This document shows positions 23,541 through 33,541 of a DNA stretch of 64,000 nucleotides, one piece after another; positions within the stretch are counted from its first letter, which is position 1, and every line of letters starts with the position of its first letter. The position numbers were made by a program, and so were the translations under genes. Below the pieces are notes generated by a model. It searched no databases. It saw nothing but the letters and a program-made list of their open reading frames with translations, and was not told where the DNA came from. The DNA is from Ramazzottius varieornatus (taxonomy: Eukaryota; Tardigrada; Eutardigrada; Parachela; Ramazzottiidae): positions 7,964,772 through 8,028,771 of the forward strand of contig BDGG01000002.1 in assembly GCA_001949185.1 (NCBI GenBank). The letters are read 5' to 3'.

Positions 23541-24842
23541 TCAAGTTTAGTTCCCTGAAATCTTGCCGTCGGACTATTCCTTGAGTCCTTCTTAGTACAG
23601 TGCAGATTGATTAGTACACTTATTTTGGATCCATGTCAGACTTATTGCAAGCTGAGACTTGGAGCATAGTACACAGCGCTACTTGAACTGGAATCTGTGG
23701 CAACAAAACTGGACACTGCTAAGCAAGCAAAATGACCTCACAGCGCGTCGGTAGTCTAAAAACCATGGTCAGCCCAAATATGCAAACTGCAAAGCAACCC
23801 GGCATTTATTTCACACCAGCCACAAGAATGTTTTGTCAAAAGCTCAGCGGAACAAAAGAGAACGAAACCCCCGAAACGTATTAAATCGAGACACAGAAAC
23901 GCAGAAAGCGTCTTGCAACGAACACAAAACTGCGGATGTAAAACAACCCCACTTCAACATTGATAAGTATTCACCGTGCTCCTGACGAGTCGCATCGTCC
24001 AAAGGAAGAAAGTTTCGTACTGTTGGTCGGCTAATTGATGGCACTGAATCCGGTAGGCTTGCAGCATACACGTATCATGAATATGTAGCCCTAAAGAGAA
24101 AGCAGGAGCACGCTAAAAACCGAGATCTCCACACAACAAGACTATAGAAAGCACGGGTCCTTCAAAGTACAAAATTAATTCTTCGAGACCCGACAAGCTC
24201 GGTTATCATCTGGATACGTACACAGGGGCGTGAAAGCTTCGCTGGTAGTTGATTTTATGGTGGAGCAGGTGCCCTCGCTGAATCATGGATTCGCATCCAC
24301 AGGGTGTCTCCAGAAGCGCTTCCGATAACTCAAAGGCGTTGTCACCTATCAGCAGAAAAGCACTGAACGATCGAGCTGGTGCAAGGACAGCTTTATCGAG
24401 ATAATGTGCACACCCGTGAAAATCTCCACTACAATTCCTAACCACAACCCCTCAGTTCCATAATCAACGTCACCACTTTGTGCGATGGATGGCGGAAAGA
24501 ACCTCTTGAAATCTGGCGATTTTTTCAAGGTAGCGAAGGAGATATTGGCAACTTGACGGGTTTCCGGAAAGTAGACGATGGCGTAACCTGTATGTTTTGC
24601 CATAACGGAGAAAGACAGAGAGAGGAATCAGCCGATTGAAAATCAGAACGGCGAAAACTGACAAGCTGGGATACAGCACCAAAACTCTGACCGAAACCTG
24701 AGAAATCCAAGTTACCAAGCCGACGGTACCAAGTAAGTGTATGAAAGTATACTGTAATGTTGACCACTCTTTCAGTCGCACAGTGCGCTAATAAGGCAAA
24801 TCCCCAACTTGTACTGCGGCTATGTTTCATGATTGTCACAAG
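23541..24842. other. spacer between anoctamin and receptor genes
   Basis: Upstream of the anoctamin start and downstream of the receptor stop. Apart from the possible small gene at 24206-24603, I see nothing coding. Confidence 0.35.
24206..24603 (-). CDS. possible small uncharacterised gene
   Basis: The minus strand has MAKHTGYAIVYFPETRQVAN from 24603, continuing about 60 residues to a possible donor near 24420 (GTGTGC). A second open stretch ending at 24206 contains LLETPCGCESMIQRGHLLHH. Composition and the clean start look coding, but I recognise no family and cannot fix the splice sites. It could be the first exon of a gene whose other exons are unclear. Treat as tentative. Confidence 0.3.
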
Positions 24843-27800
24843 CTAATTAAATCGAGGATTATGCTTCTTGAGATGCTGCTCAGTATCGGTGTTCGATTGA
24901 GAAGTTGTGGGTGGCGTCGTTCGAGCTGTCACTTTTCCAGGTAGCGCCTCCTCAGTTACTTTTGCTGTTCTACCACCGGGTAAAGCATCGTCCACTGCAC
25001 GCTGAGTAGAAGCAACAGGCGCTGTCGCGTTTTGTTTGTTGTCTAGTTCTACCGATTCCATTGACCATTCTTTCGTCGGCCGATCAACAACGTCCAGTAC
25101 AGTATGTTCGAGCAAATTTGTCTGTGGGTGGGTATGTGATTCCTCAGGCTCGTTACTCTCTATCCTTAGCGAAGTCTCCTCAAACAGCGGATTGTGTACC
25201 ACCAGAGTCGTTGGTTCCTCTCTCCTGCGTGAAAGCAACTCAGCATCTGGTGATGGCTGACTGTTGGCATTTTCCACAGTTTCATGCCTGTTACGATGTT
25301 GCGCAGCCTGATGTGCTCTCTGCTGCATGAGCTTGAAGCTGTCCGAGTCGGTTTGGTGAAACTCGGCATTCCGAATGCTCTGAAACATCCGATCGCGCCT
25401 TTCGTTGAAGTCTTCCGACGTGCCCTCAATAGGACTGAAGTCCTGGCTGTTGGTTTCTTTCAGACGACTGATGTGATCCATCATGGAGGGTGTTACCGCA
25501 AAGTTGCCTACGAAGGAAAAACTCACCAATCAGTTTTTCGGTTATATCCCTCTCTCTCTCTCGCGCACTCGTTAATCAATGTGCTATAACGCCGCTGCGG
25601 ACGGACTTTGCAAAGAACAGAGACGTACTGAGGTTACTGTCCATCGAAGGAGGGTCAGCGTAAACATGAATAGCCTCAGTAGAGGCGTTTTTAAGCGGAT
25701 CAATGGCGTCATCGGAGACTCTCTCCACAGTTCCGATCACGACTTCCGGCCGGTGTGCGGGTAGAGGGACGTTCAGCTCTTCCGTTGTCTGATGGAAATC
25801 TCTCTGGTTCGGTAGCTTGCCATCCACATGCCGAACTGGACTTCCTCCCACAGGTACCACAAGCTTCGTGGGTTGTTCTTCGATTTCTCTAGAACGTATT
25901 CCGTGCCGAGGTAACGCCGACGACAGGACCGTCATGGAAGACAAGAAGGAACTTGCGCTCGCCTGCGTGTTGAAACTGGATCGTGACTGCGACAAGTCTG
26001 AAGGTGCCAGCGAAACGACGACGTCAGCCACACTGGCCTCCTTCTGAACTTCAACTACCGGCTCGACTTTTATATGATCGGGTTCTGCTGCCAGGAAGCT
26101 GACATTGGACTGCTCTGGGTCCAGAATGTACTCTGAGTCCATGGCGGAGAAGGTGGTAGTCACTGCGTCACCACTTGTTGCTGTTAGCAGCCGTCGATGA
26201 TCAGTTTTGGAAGTGGCAACGTACGGTCGTATTGGAGTTTCTTCAAGCTTGGCCACGGACTTTTGGCTGTCAACGGCGGTGTGGAGTAGTCCGCCAAAGG
26301 CTGGCGTGTGAAGCACATCCAGTCGACCACGAACAGGCTGGCTGGTTTCACCTGACCCAGCAGAGACTTGTTCACTGCGGATGGAGGAGAGGAAGGAGGG
26401 TTCGGAGCGTAATGCTTGTATTCGGCTGTCGACCTGACGACGCTTGGTCTTGTCGGAAGTCAGCAGAGGGTTGTCTTCGAGGCGCAGTTTCTGCAGAAGC
26501 GGTCCGCTTTCCTCAGCGGCTTCCGGAGCTTCTCTGACCTCGGCTAAAACAGACAAATACGGAGTCTGTCTTGTTAACAGGTGAAAGTTTCCATAAACTA
26601 TAAAGACAGGTACTTCTCTGGTAGATGCCCACGAGGACGTCAGCAGGTGTAGGCGGAAGGTCTTCCAAGTTTTCGTCCTGGTCGTGATGATGGTGAACGT
26701 AGCTGTGGTCTAAATCCTTCTCCTGTCCCTGAAAGTATCGCTTTCCGTCCTTGGACACTCGAAGAATCTGTGCGTTAAGCACATGGGCGGGTGGAACTTT
26801 CATGATTCCCGCTTTGCGTTTCTTCAGTGCTCGGATGACGGCAGCCGACTCGAGCACCGATGGATGGAAGGTGCCGTGGATGTCCTTGCCGTCCAATGCT
26901 TCCACTTGACTGGCGTGGTTATCGTTGATGATGCCTTCTTCCGTGTTGTACGGCACAAAGTCGTTGCCTTGAGTGTCCAGCTCGTCTTTGCCGTAGAGTA
27001 TGTCGTCGAGGAGGTACTGCTGCTCAAAGTAGTTGGAGCCGATAAGCCAAAAGGTCCGCTTATCGTAACCACGAACGGGATGCGAAGCTTCGATGACGCG
27101 GTACCGCACATACACTTTCGCCACTGTGAAGAAAAAGCAGAGAACTTAAAAGTTTGGACGTGTTGCAAACTTTAAGAAAAGTGTCTGATCAGTCTGCGTT
27201 TTATTCCTATCTCTTTTTTTACCGCATAGGAGATTATCCAGGTACATATTGTGGTTGTGTAGACGCAATCAACATACACGCGCGAAGGGAAAGTTTGGAT
27301 TAGTCAAAAGTTTGGAACAGTCGATTCCGAAACAGTGGAACGGAAGTTCGTACGTACGTGTACAATTCACACCAATCAACTTTTTGATAATTTTCTACGG
27401 TTAAATGCTCAATTTGCCGTCTTTTCCGCCTGTTCCAAACTTTTTACTGGTCCAAACTTTTCCTTCGTGCGTGTACACTGGGGGAGCCAACAATTTTGCT
27501 TTTTTTCCATATCATTTTTGTTTCGAAATTTTTACTCGCACTGCTACTGCACAATAATCTTGTATAATACAGTAAGAACATCTCACGTTTTTTGAGCTGG
27601 TCATTAAAATCTTCAGAGACGAGGATTCGGTAAGGCCTGGATGCTGTCTCGATCAGGTAGGCTGTTTTCATCAGGTCGCCGAAGAGGACGTAGTGTGGAG
27701 CGGAATAGTCCAAGCATCCGGCGGACACGGCACCACTGTGGATTCCGAAGCGAAGTTTCAATGGTTGGTTGAACGGTGTACGGGAGTTGTAGGCCCAGAT

Positions 27801-30800
27801 CATGTACTCGAAGGCGATCTGGGCGATACTGTGGACCGGGTCTAGCTCCAGACCAAATGGTACACCACCCACAGCGACGACCGTGGCGCCATCCCAGTGC
27901 AACCGGTAGACCCGACCGTTCTTTTCGACGATCTCGTCGAAGACCCGGTGCATCAAGTTCAACGTCTCCATTGCCACCTGAAAAGAAATCAAAAATCAAA
28001 GTGGATTAGAAAATAAAACACCGAGCAAATCCTCAAATGAATGACGTCCACAAATGAACCGAAGAGTATTGTTATCTCAAGTGGCGTAAGCTTTCCTTGT
28101 TATTGACTGACAGTGTGCGCTACTTGAGAAAGCGATCCGGGTAAAATCATCTACCCACGCCTCGAGACAGACATTAATTTGTTTCGATAAAATAAGTACA
28201 ATATAATGGCATAATACTAGATCGAATGAAGTTTACTACAAAGGTGTGAAGTCGTACTTGGGGATCGTGGGCGGTTAGAAGGCCATCAAAGTTAGTCAAG
28301 GAACACCTCAACACCACAGCGTCTTCATGACGCGTGAGTGGTGGTCGAGTTCGCGCCAGGTAGATTCGTCGCCAGATGGGATACGGAACCAGTACTCGAC
28401 TGTAGCGGTGGAACTCTTTCGACACGGTCTCGAACCTTTCTTCCATCCGTTGGCCGCGACGTTTCAGCTTGTCGGCCATCAACTGGCTCTCGATGACCAG
28501 CAAGTCAGATATCGGCTTCCTGAAGGATGTCACTTTCTGCAGGATCTTCCTGACTTGCTTGAAAGTGGGACGCTGCTTGGGGTTGAATGTCCAGCAGTGC
28601 TCAATAAGATGATGGATGGACATCGGAGCCTCGTTACCTAAAGATTTCACGTCATAATGGCTGCCGTGATACTGTTAATGAGACGGTGAAACGAGGTAGT
28701 GCGCACCCGGAAGTAGGCGTGGCCGAAGGTTGCCGCTAAGGACCTTGGTCAGGATGTCCGTCGGTGTGAAGTTGTACGGTGCATCTTGGTAGCGTTGGAA
28801 GGCTGCGTCCTCGCCAAAGATTTCGCCCAGGATAATCCCGAAACTGTATACGTCCTGAGCTTGTGTGGGCAGTGCGGCGGCACCCAGCATGCCGGACTGT
28901 AAGACTTCCGGTGCTGTCCAGTATAGCCATGGGTAGAAGGCGGTCTGTTCAAAAAGGGTCAGTCGCTTCGCCAACCGCGTTTCTTGGGCAAAGTAAGAGC
29001 CTTGCAGCCGGTGAAGGTGATTGTATTCCCTGTTGACAAATTTGGAATGAGAAATAATCAGGTACTGCGACAAGAGAGGACGGTCGTACCAGTCGCCAAC
29101 TTTGGCAGCCAAGTTAGCTTCGATATAGATGGCGCAGCTTCGTAGATTTCCGTGGAGAATTTCGTTCCTGTGAAGGAATGCCATACCTTCTGCAATGTCG
29201 CACGACAGCGAAAACTTCATGTTGAGGGTAAAAGTCTGTTCTTTGGCAATCATCAAAGAGCGGAGATCTCCATACGGACCTGCAAAAAGTCAGCCATTAA
29301 ACCCAGACCTTTCCCGATTCCTCTACTCTGCTCTCTTTTTCTATTGTCTCTTACAAAAATTAGAGACGAAATAACGGCCATTCTTCACCTCAGATATTCC
29401 ATAGAAAGTCGATACGTGCGGATGTTGAGAGTGGTCCATCATCTCCACTAACGCCTACGAAACCGGTACCGGAAGTGGATCAAAAAAATAATAGCTCCGG
29501 AGGAGCGATTGGTAAACGATTTGCCCTGGATCGTTATCTCAAGTGGCGCATGTTTTCATTGTGCTTGCCTGACAGCATACGCCACCTAGGAAAACGATTT
29601 GGGCAAATTTATCCGCCCATGTCCCGTATTTTGAAAACTGCATGTTGATCTTACCCGCTTGATCTTTTGGTTCATTCGATGGATGTTCAAACTGCAGGGT
29701 CGAAGCATGACTTGATATGCTTTATAGCGGCCAAAGTACATGGTATGGACATAGGACTTGGGCGTATGATAATCCACGACCCTGCGAGACGCAATGACGC
29801 CCTTGAACCTATCTGTCGGGGCGTTCAGCTTCTGTACCAGGAAGATCTCCGAGCTGGAGATCTTATACACGGCATCTCGTATTCTTTTCAGGATAAAGAA
29901 CAGTATGATGAGCTCGTAAGTCCCATACAAACATACGGCAATAGTGGGTGTCAGGACCGAAGCGAAAATGATGGTGGCGCTCATGTCGGCGTCGGCAATG
30001 GCGATAGCCGACTCGTTGCGAATTTCCATCTTCATCAGTTCCCATGCGTTGTAGGCGATGCTGGGGTTCTCTGAGTCATAACACGTGATGTTTTTCAGTC
30101 GTTGGCGGTTGATGTAGTACATCTTGGCATCCATGAAGACGTACGGCTCCGAGCTGGGCATTGTGCGCAGGTCCTTGTTGGTAGCCAGAAAACGCCAGAA
30201 CCGTAGCATGTTGGTGGTCCTGTTGCAGTCCAGCGGCTTGCCCAAGTACGTGCCACGTTGCTTGAACACCATACTGTAGAGCAGAACCAGGGGGTAGACT
30301 TTTCTAGGGGTGAACCAAGGAAAGAGTGTCCCGTTGATTTCACCGAAAGCTGTTACCACGTCAGTGAGCTATAAAAGAAAAGAAAATGGAACAGTGATGG
30401 GATAATTTCTGTAATTATAAAGAGTTTATGAACAGACAAACCGAGAGGCTGGCAAACAAAACGTACAAGATCGTAAACTCAAGTGGCGCATCCTTTCAGC
30501 AGGTAACGATGGAAACGTGCGCCACTTGAGGTGGCTATCTTGAACGCACGCTCCGTTTGCCGACCTTCCAACTTCCAAGTCCTACTTTCACAATGTGACA
30601 GGACTTTGTAGGCTATTTATGTAACACACAACATGGAAATCAGAAGAAGACATAAATGATCATATAAAGCTGAAACCAATAGATCAAGACTTACCGCTTC
30701 CCTGTCCGGATAAATGTAAACATTCGAGCCAGGTCCCGTCTCCAGTGCAATCATGGCCGCATTGTTGTCTTGGGCTTCTTTAAAACTGCTCAGCGAGATG

Positions 30801-31969
30801 GAGTATTCCAGGCTTTGTGAGTGCCCTAAATACTGGACAAGGCTGGTTCCTTCCCTAAAGTTCGCCGCGTAAGGTGGCGGAGGTCGCGGCTGCCCCGTCA
30901 TCATATTGAAGGGGGCAGTCATCGTCGCTTTCCAGTCGGATAGAACCACGTCTGTCCAGTTATACGACCAGCCGAGTGTAGCCAGAAGCATGGTCAAAGC
31001 AAAGTTATCGTACGACGCTCTTCCATCCACACAAATCTTGATGGTATAATCCGTTTGGGGATCGCTGAAGGTACTTGAGGTGTACCAGTCATTGTTCCAG
31101 CCCAAGTTGAGGGCTGGATCCGCCCAGGTCTGCACACTGCCGTTGAATATTTGCACTATCTGCAAGAGACTAAGCCTGAGGTCGCCGCCTTCGGGTATGT
31201 CCGGGATCTTGTGCGTGAGAACCAGCATGGAAGCCACCAGCGGGATGAAAGGAACTAGGTCGGGGAAAAGGACGTTGTCGATGCCACTCGAAATCATGGG
31301 GCTTATGACGAACGACAGTGACTCGTTTGGTTTGGATGGGATGTTGGTAAAATGCTGCGTGTCGTTTATCCCGATCGGAGGAGACTGATCGCTAAAAGAA
31401 AAAGACCGGTCGACCCTAAAGCATTTCTTCCATGCGCGTATAGAGGATCCAGACTACGACTGGGCATTATTTTACCGAAACATTCCTCGCAATCCGTTGC
31501 CGCACACAAAGCTCAGACCATCCCGAAGCACAAAAATAGTCTGTGTATCGTTGTAAATGTCTTTATCGTGGTATACATTTGCCAGCGGCTTCCTGTACAA
31601 CGCGTAAGCGCTCATCCAGTCCCGTATGGCCGGTCTAAAAAAGCAGTCATTTACCGTGGTCCACTGTCCAAATTAATACATAACGAGAGGACCAACCAAC
31701 CCGACACCGAAGGGGCCGAAGCCGGCCAGCGTGATGTTGGTGCGTAGACGGTCCTCGCGCTGGTTGATGGGGGCCATGGGCTTCTCCTTATCCCACGCTG
31801 CCAGAATTTCATCCATGCTATCGTCATACTCGTCGGTGGACAGGACGTGAGTAAACCCATCGGAGTATTCATCGTCAATCAGCGTCATGTTAGCCCCATC
31901 AACCCATTCTAACTTCCACCATAACAACACGGCGCACAGCCAACAAGGAAGTCTAGTCCGTAGGATCAT
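24843..31969 (-). CDS. receptor with PstS-like ectodomain, pseudokinase and degenerate guanylyl cyclase domain
   Basis: Eleven exons join in phase: 31969-31680, 31634-31476, 31391-30695, 30368-29655, 29454-29355, 29279-28707, 28637-28258, 27977-27587, 27123-26614, 26543-25629 and 25507-24843, giving about 1,797 residues. A signal peptide begins MILRTRLPCWLCAVLLW. The ectodomain, to about residue 500, resembles PstS-type binding proteins: LAGFGPFGVGL; VASMLVLTHKIP; LSLLQIVQIFNGSVQTWADP; KVYPLVLLY. One membrane span lies at about 513-542. The kinase-homology domain has HGN for HRD, GDW for DFG, WTAPEVL and HCWTFNPKQRPTF. A short linker leads to a cyclase fold (LKLRFGIHSGAVSAGCLDYS, HYVLFGDLMKTAYLIET, FWLIG) whose catalytic residues are mostly changed. 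About 670 low-complexity residues follow. Animal receptor cyclases normally have an ANF-type ectodomain. The donor of the tenth exon is a choice between two nearby GT sites. Ligand and output are unknown. Confidence 0.85.
27271..27478. repeat. ~208-bp foldback element, copy B, in a receptor intron
   Basis: Same family and orientation as 18445-18657: shared words include AAGTTTGGA, CCGAAACAG, GTACGTACG and GTCTTTTCCGCCTGTTCCAA. It lies wholly in the intron between the eighth and ninth receptor exons (27124-27586) and explains most of that intron's length. Confidence 0.65.
28076..28128. repeat. intronic palindrome copy 1
   Basis: Arms CTCAAGTGGCG and the complement of CTCAAGTAGCG. Intron between the seventh and eighth receptor exons. 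Confidence 0.8.
29538..29589. repeat. intronic palindrome copy 2
   Basis: Arms CTCAAGTGGCGCAT and ATACGCCACCTAG. Outer flanks also pair: AACGATTTGCCC on the left against AACGATTTGGGC-like sequence on the right. Intron between the fourth and fifth receptor exons. Confidence 0.8.
30478..30530. repeat. intronic palindrome copy 3
   Basis: Arms CTCAAGTGGCGCA and TGCGCCACTTGAG, exact. The outer ends GGCAAAC (near 30451) and GTTTGCC (near 30560) also match as inverse copies, making a unit of about 115 bp. Intron between the third and fourth receptor exons. Confidence 0.9.
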
Positions 31970-32255
31970 TTTCCTTTTCAGACGACAACTTCCTTCTTCG
32001 GTACCAAAGAAGAAGCTCGTTTGCAAGCTCAGCAGGCCAGAATGTCGGAGCTCGAGCGATTACGAAACCTGAAACGTACGAGTACCTGTCAAATCTGACT
32101 TGGATCGTTGACGGGCAACTGTCCAGCCATACGGACCTCGATCCTTTAGCAGTGTAACCTGTGCGTTCCCTACGGACGAAGTTTCTACGCCATAAAGACA
32201 GCTGCAGTTTGGTATTCCACTAGTCCCCAGGTGTCTTCACGGAACATCTGCCACA

Positions 32256-32299
32256 CTTCCGCATGAGAATTGCTTCTGGCGCCAATTCTCATGCGGAAG
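32256..32299. repeat. perfect 17-bp-arm hairpin between genes
   Basis: CTTCCGCATGAGAATTG, a 10-base loop, then the exact reverse complement. It lies about 290 bp upstream of the receptor start codon and about 340 bp past the MED31 stop. It is not the 52-bp intronic palindrome. It could be a transcription-factor site pair, an RNA hairpin or a small foldback element. Confidence 0.85.
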
Positions 32300-32641
32300 G
32301 ACAGCTACGGAATCCCGGCTTCAGGTGCGGTTTACGCGAGCCACAAACAACAACCCTTTTTGACTCACGCATGATGTCACGGAAGAAACCGAAATCAGCA
32401 CATGTCACTGTGACTTAAGCTTGAACCAAGCGAATAAACTAAAGTGCTAGAATTAATCAATCGCGCACTTACTGCACAGAAGGATGTAAAACCTCCATCA
32501 GTTCGAAACGCAAAAAAGTCAGAGGGTGAATTTCTCAAGGAGCTTTAGCTAATCGTATCGAACAGACCTGAAATACAGAGCTTCCAAAAGGAGAACGATC
32601 TGCTTTCGATACCGCACAGCGAAAATGACAATGATCACTGA

Positions 32642-33076
32642 TCATGTCTGCCCTTCTTGAACTGGTGGTTTGGTCGCTGTTGCCGCTTCTTGATTTCCCG
32701 TCGTCTGCAGCAGGATATTCTTCTGTCGAGTATAATGCTGCCAGAAAAGAACTTGCTGGTCGTCGATGAAGCGTGCCCATTGCGGGTTAACCAGCTGCTG
32801 TCGGAAGGCGTCATGTTGTAGGAGATCCAAGAACGTCAGGCAGTAGGGATACTTGATAAACTGCAGGTATTCCGGCTGCTTCCAGTACAGCAGATACTTG
32901 AGGTAGTTGATAAAGTTCTTGTTCTTGAAGTATCCTCTTTGCGCCAGAAAGTTGAGGTAGTGAGGGTTGGCCAGACACTGGACGAATTCCAGCTCGGCTT
33001 GGAAGCGCACCTTCTGCGGATCTTCAGGCATTATCGTCACGTCGTTCGATGATCCTCCTCTTGTTAATGCCGCCAT
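32642..33076 (-). CDS. MED31: Mediator subunit 31 (SOH1)
   Basis: MED31 is a small subunit of the Mediator middle module, which links activators to RNA polymerase II. It is a single exon of 144 residues (human 131). The conserved core is unmistakable: FQAELEFVQCLANPHYLNFL, AQRGYFKNKNFINYLKYLLY, then FRQQLVNPQWARFIDDQQVL and WQHYTRQK. I chose Met at 33076 because it begins just before the conserved core and fits the family length; an in-frame Met at 33157 would add an unconserved 27 residues. The gene faces NELFCD head to head. Confidence 0.95.
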   Translation of the reverse strand: MAALTRGGSSNDVTIMPEDPQKVRFQAELEFVQCLANPHYLNFLAQRGYFKNKNFINYLKYLLYWKQPEYLQFIKYPYCLTFLDLLQHDAFRQQLVNPQWARFIDDQQVLFWQHYTRQKNILLQTTGNQEAATATKPPVQEGQT

Positions 33077-33541
33077 GCTCCGATCAACACCGATCCCGTA
33101 CCTGCACCCGGAACAAGATGAACTCGTACAAGCTGGTGGAACCGAAGTCAGAAACAAATACTACCCTCGCTCGACGATAAGAAGGCCAGAAAGGTTTCTT
33201 TGACAGTTTATTGTGGTTTTTAATTCGAACGAGAGAGCTCGCCAAAACTCCACGGCTCACAGCTGTGAGCTTTTTCACTTCTTCGTCCGTAAATATTTCA
33301 TGCTGCGAGCCGTTCGATCGATCGACTGATTAATATAAATCGCCCTTCGCAGTAAAATGCCACCATACGACCTGCTGTTGCTCTTTGCGAAAAATGGCAA
33401 AGTGCGCAATGCGCGCTGATAATTATTTCCAAGAATTTTTTCGACGAAATTTTTGAATTTCCCTTTCCGCTCCACATTCGGAACATTCGTAATCTGATCC
33501 CCCTTCTTCTGTTTAGAAGCTGCCTGACTTGAGAGGATACG
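33077..33541. promoter_or_regulatory. probable shared promoter of MED31 and NELFCD
   Basis: The two start codons point away from each other and are 465 bp apart. No other gene lies between them, so both 5' regions must share this stretch. No TATA box stands out. The call rests on geometry alone. Confidence 0.5.

Noticed and set aside
26175-26537. plus-strand frame over the receptor tail
   Set aside because: Shadow of the tenth receptor exon, which joins its neighbours in phase.
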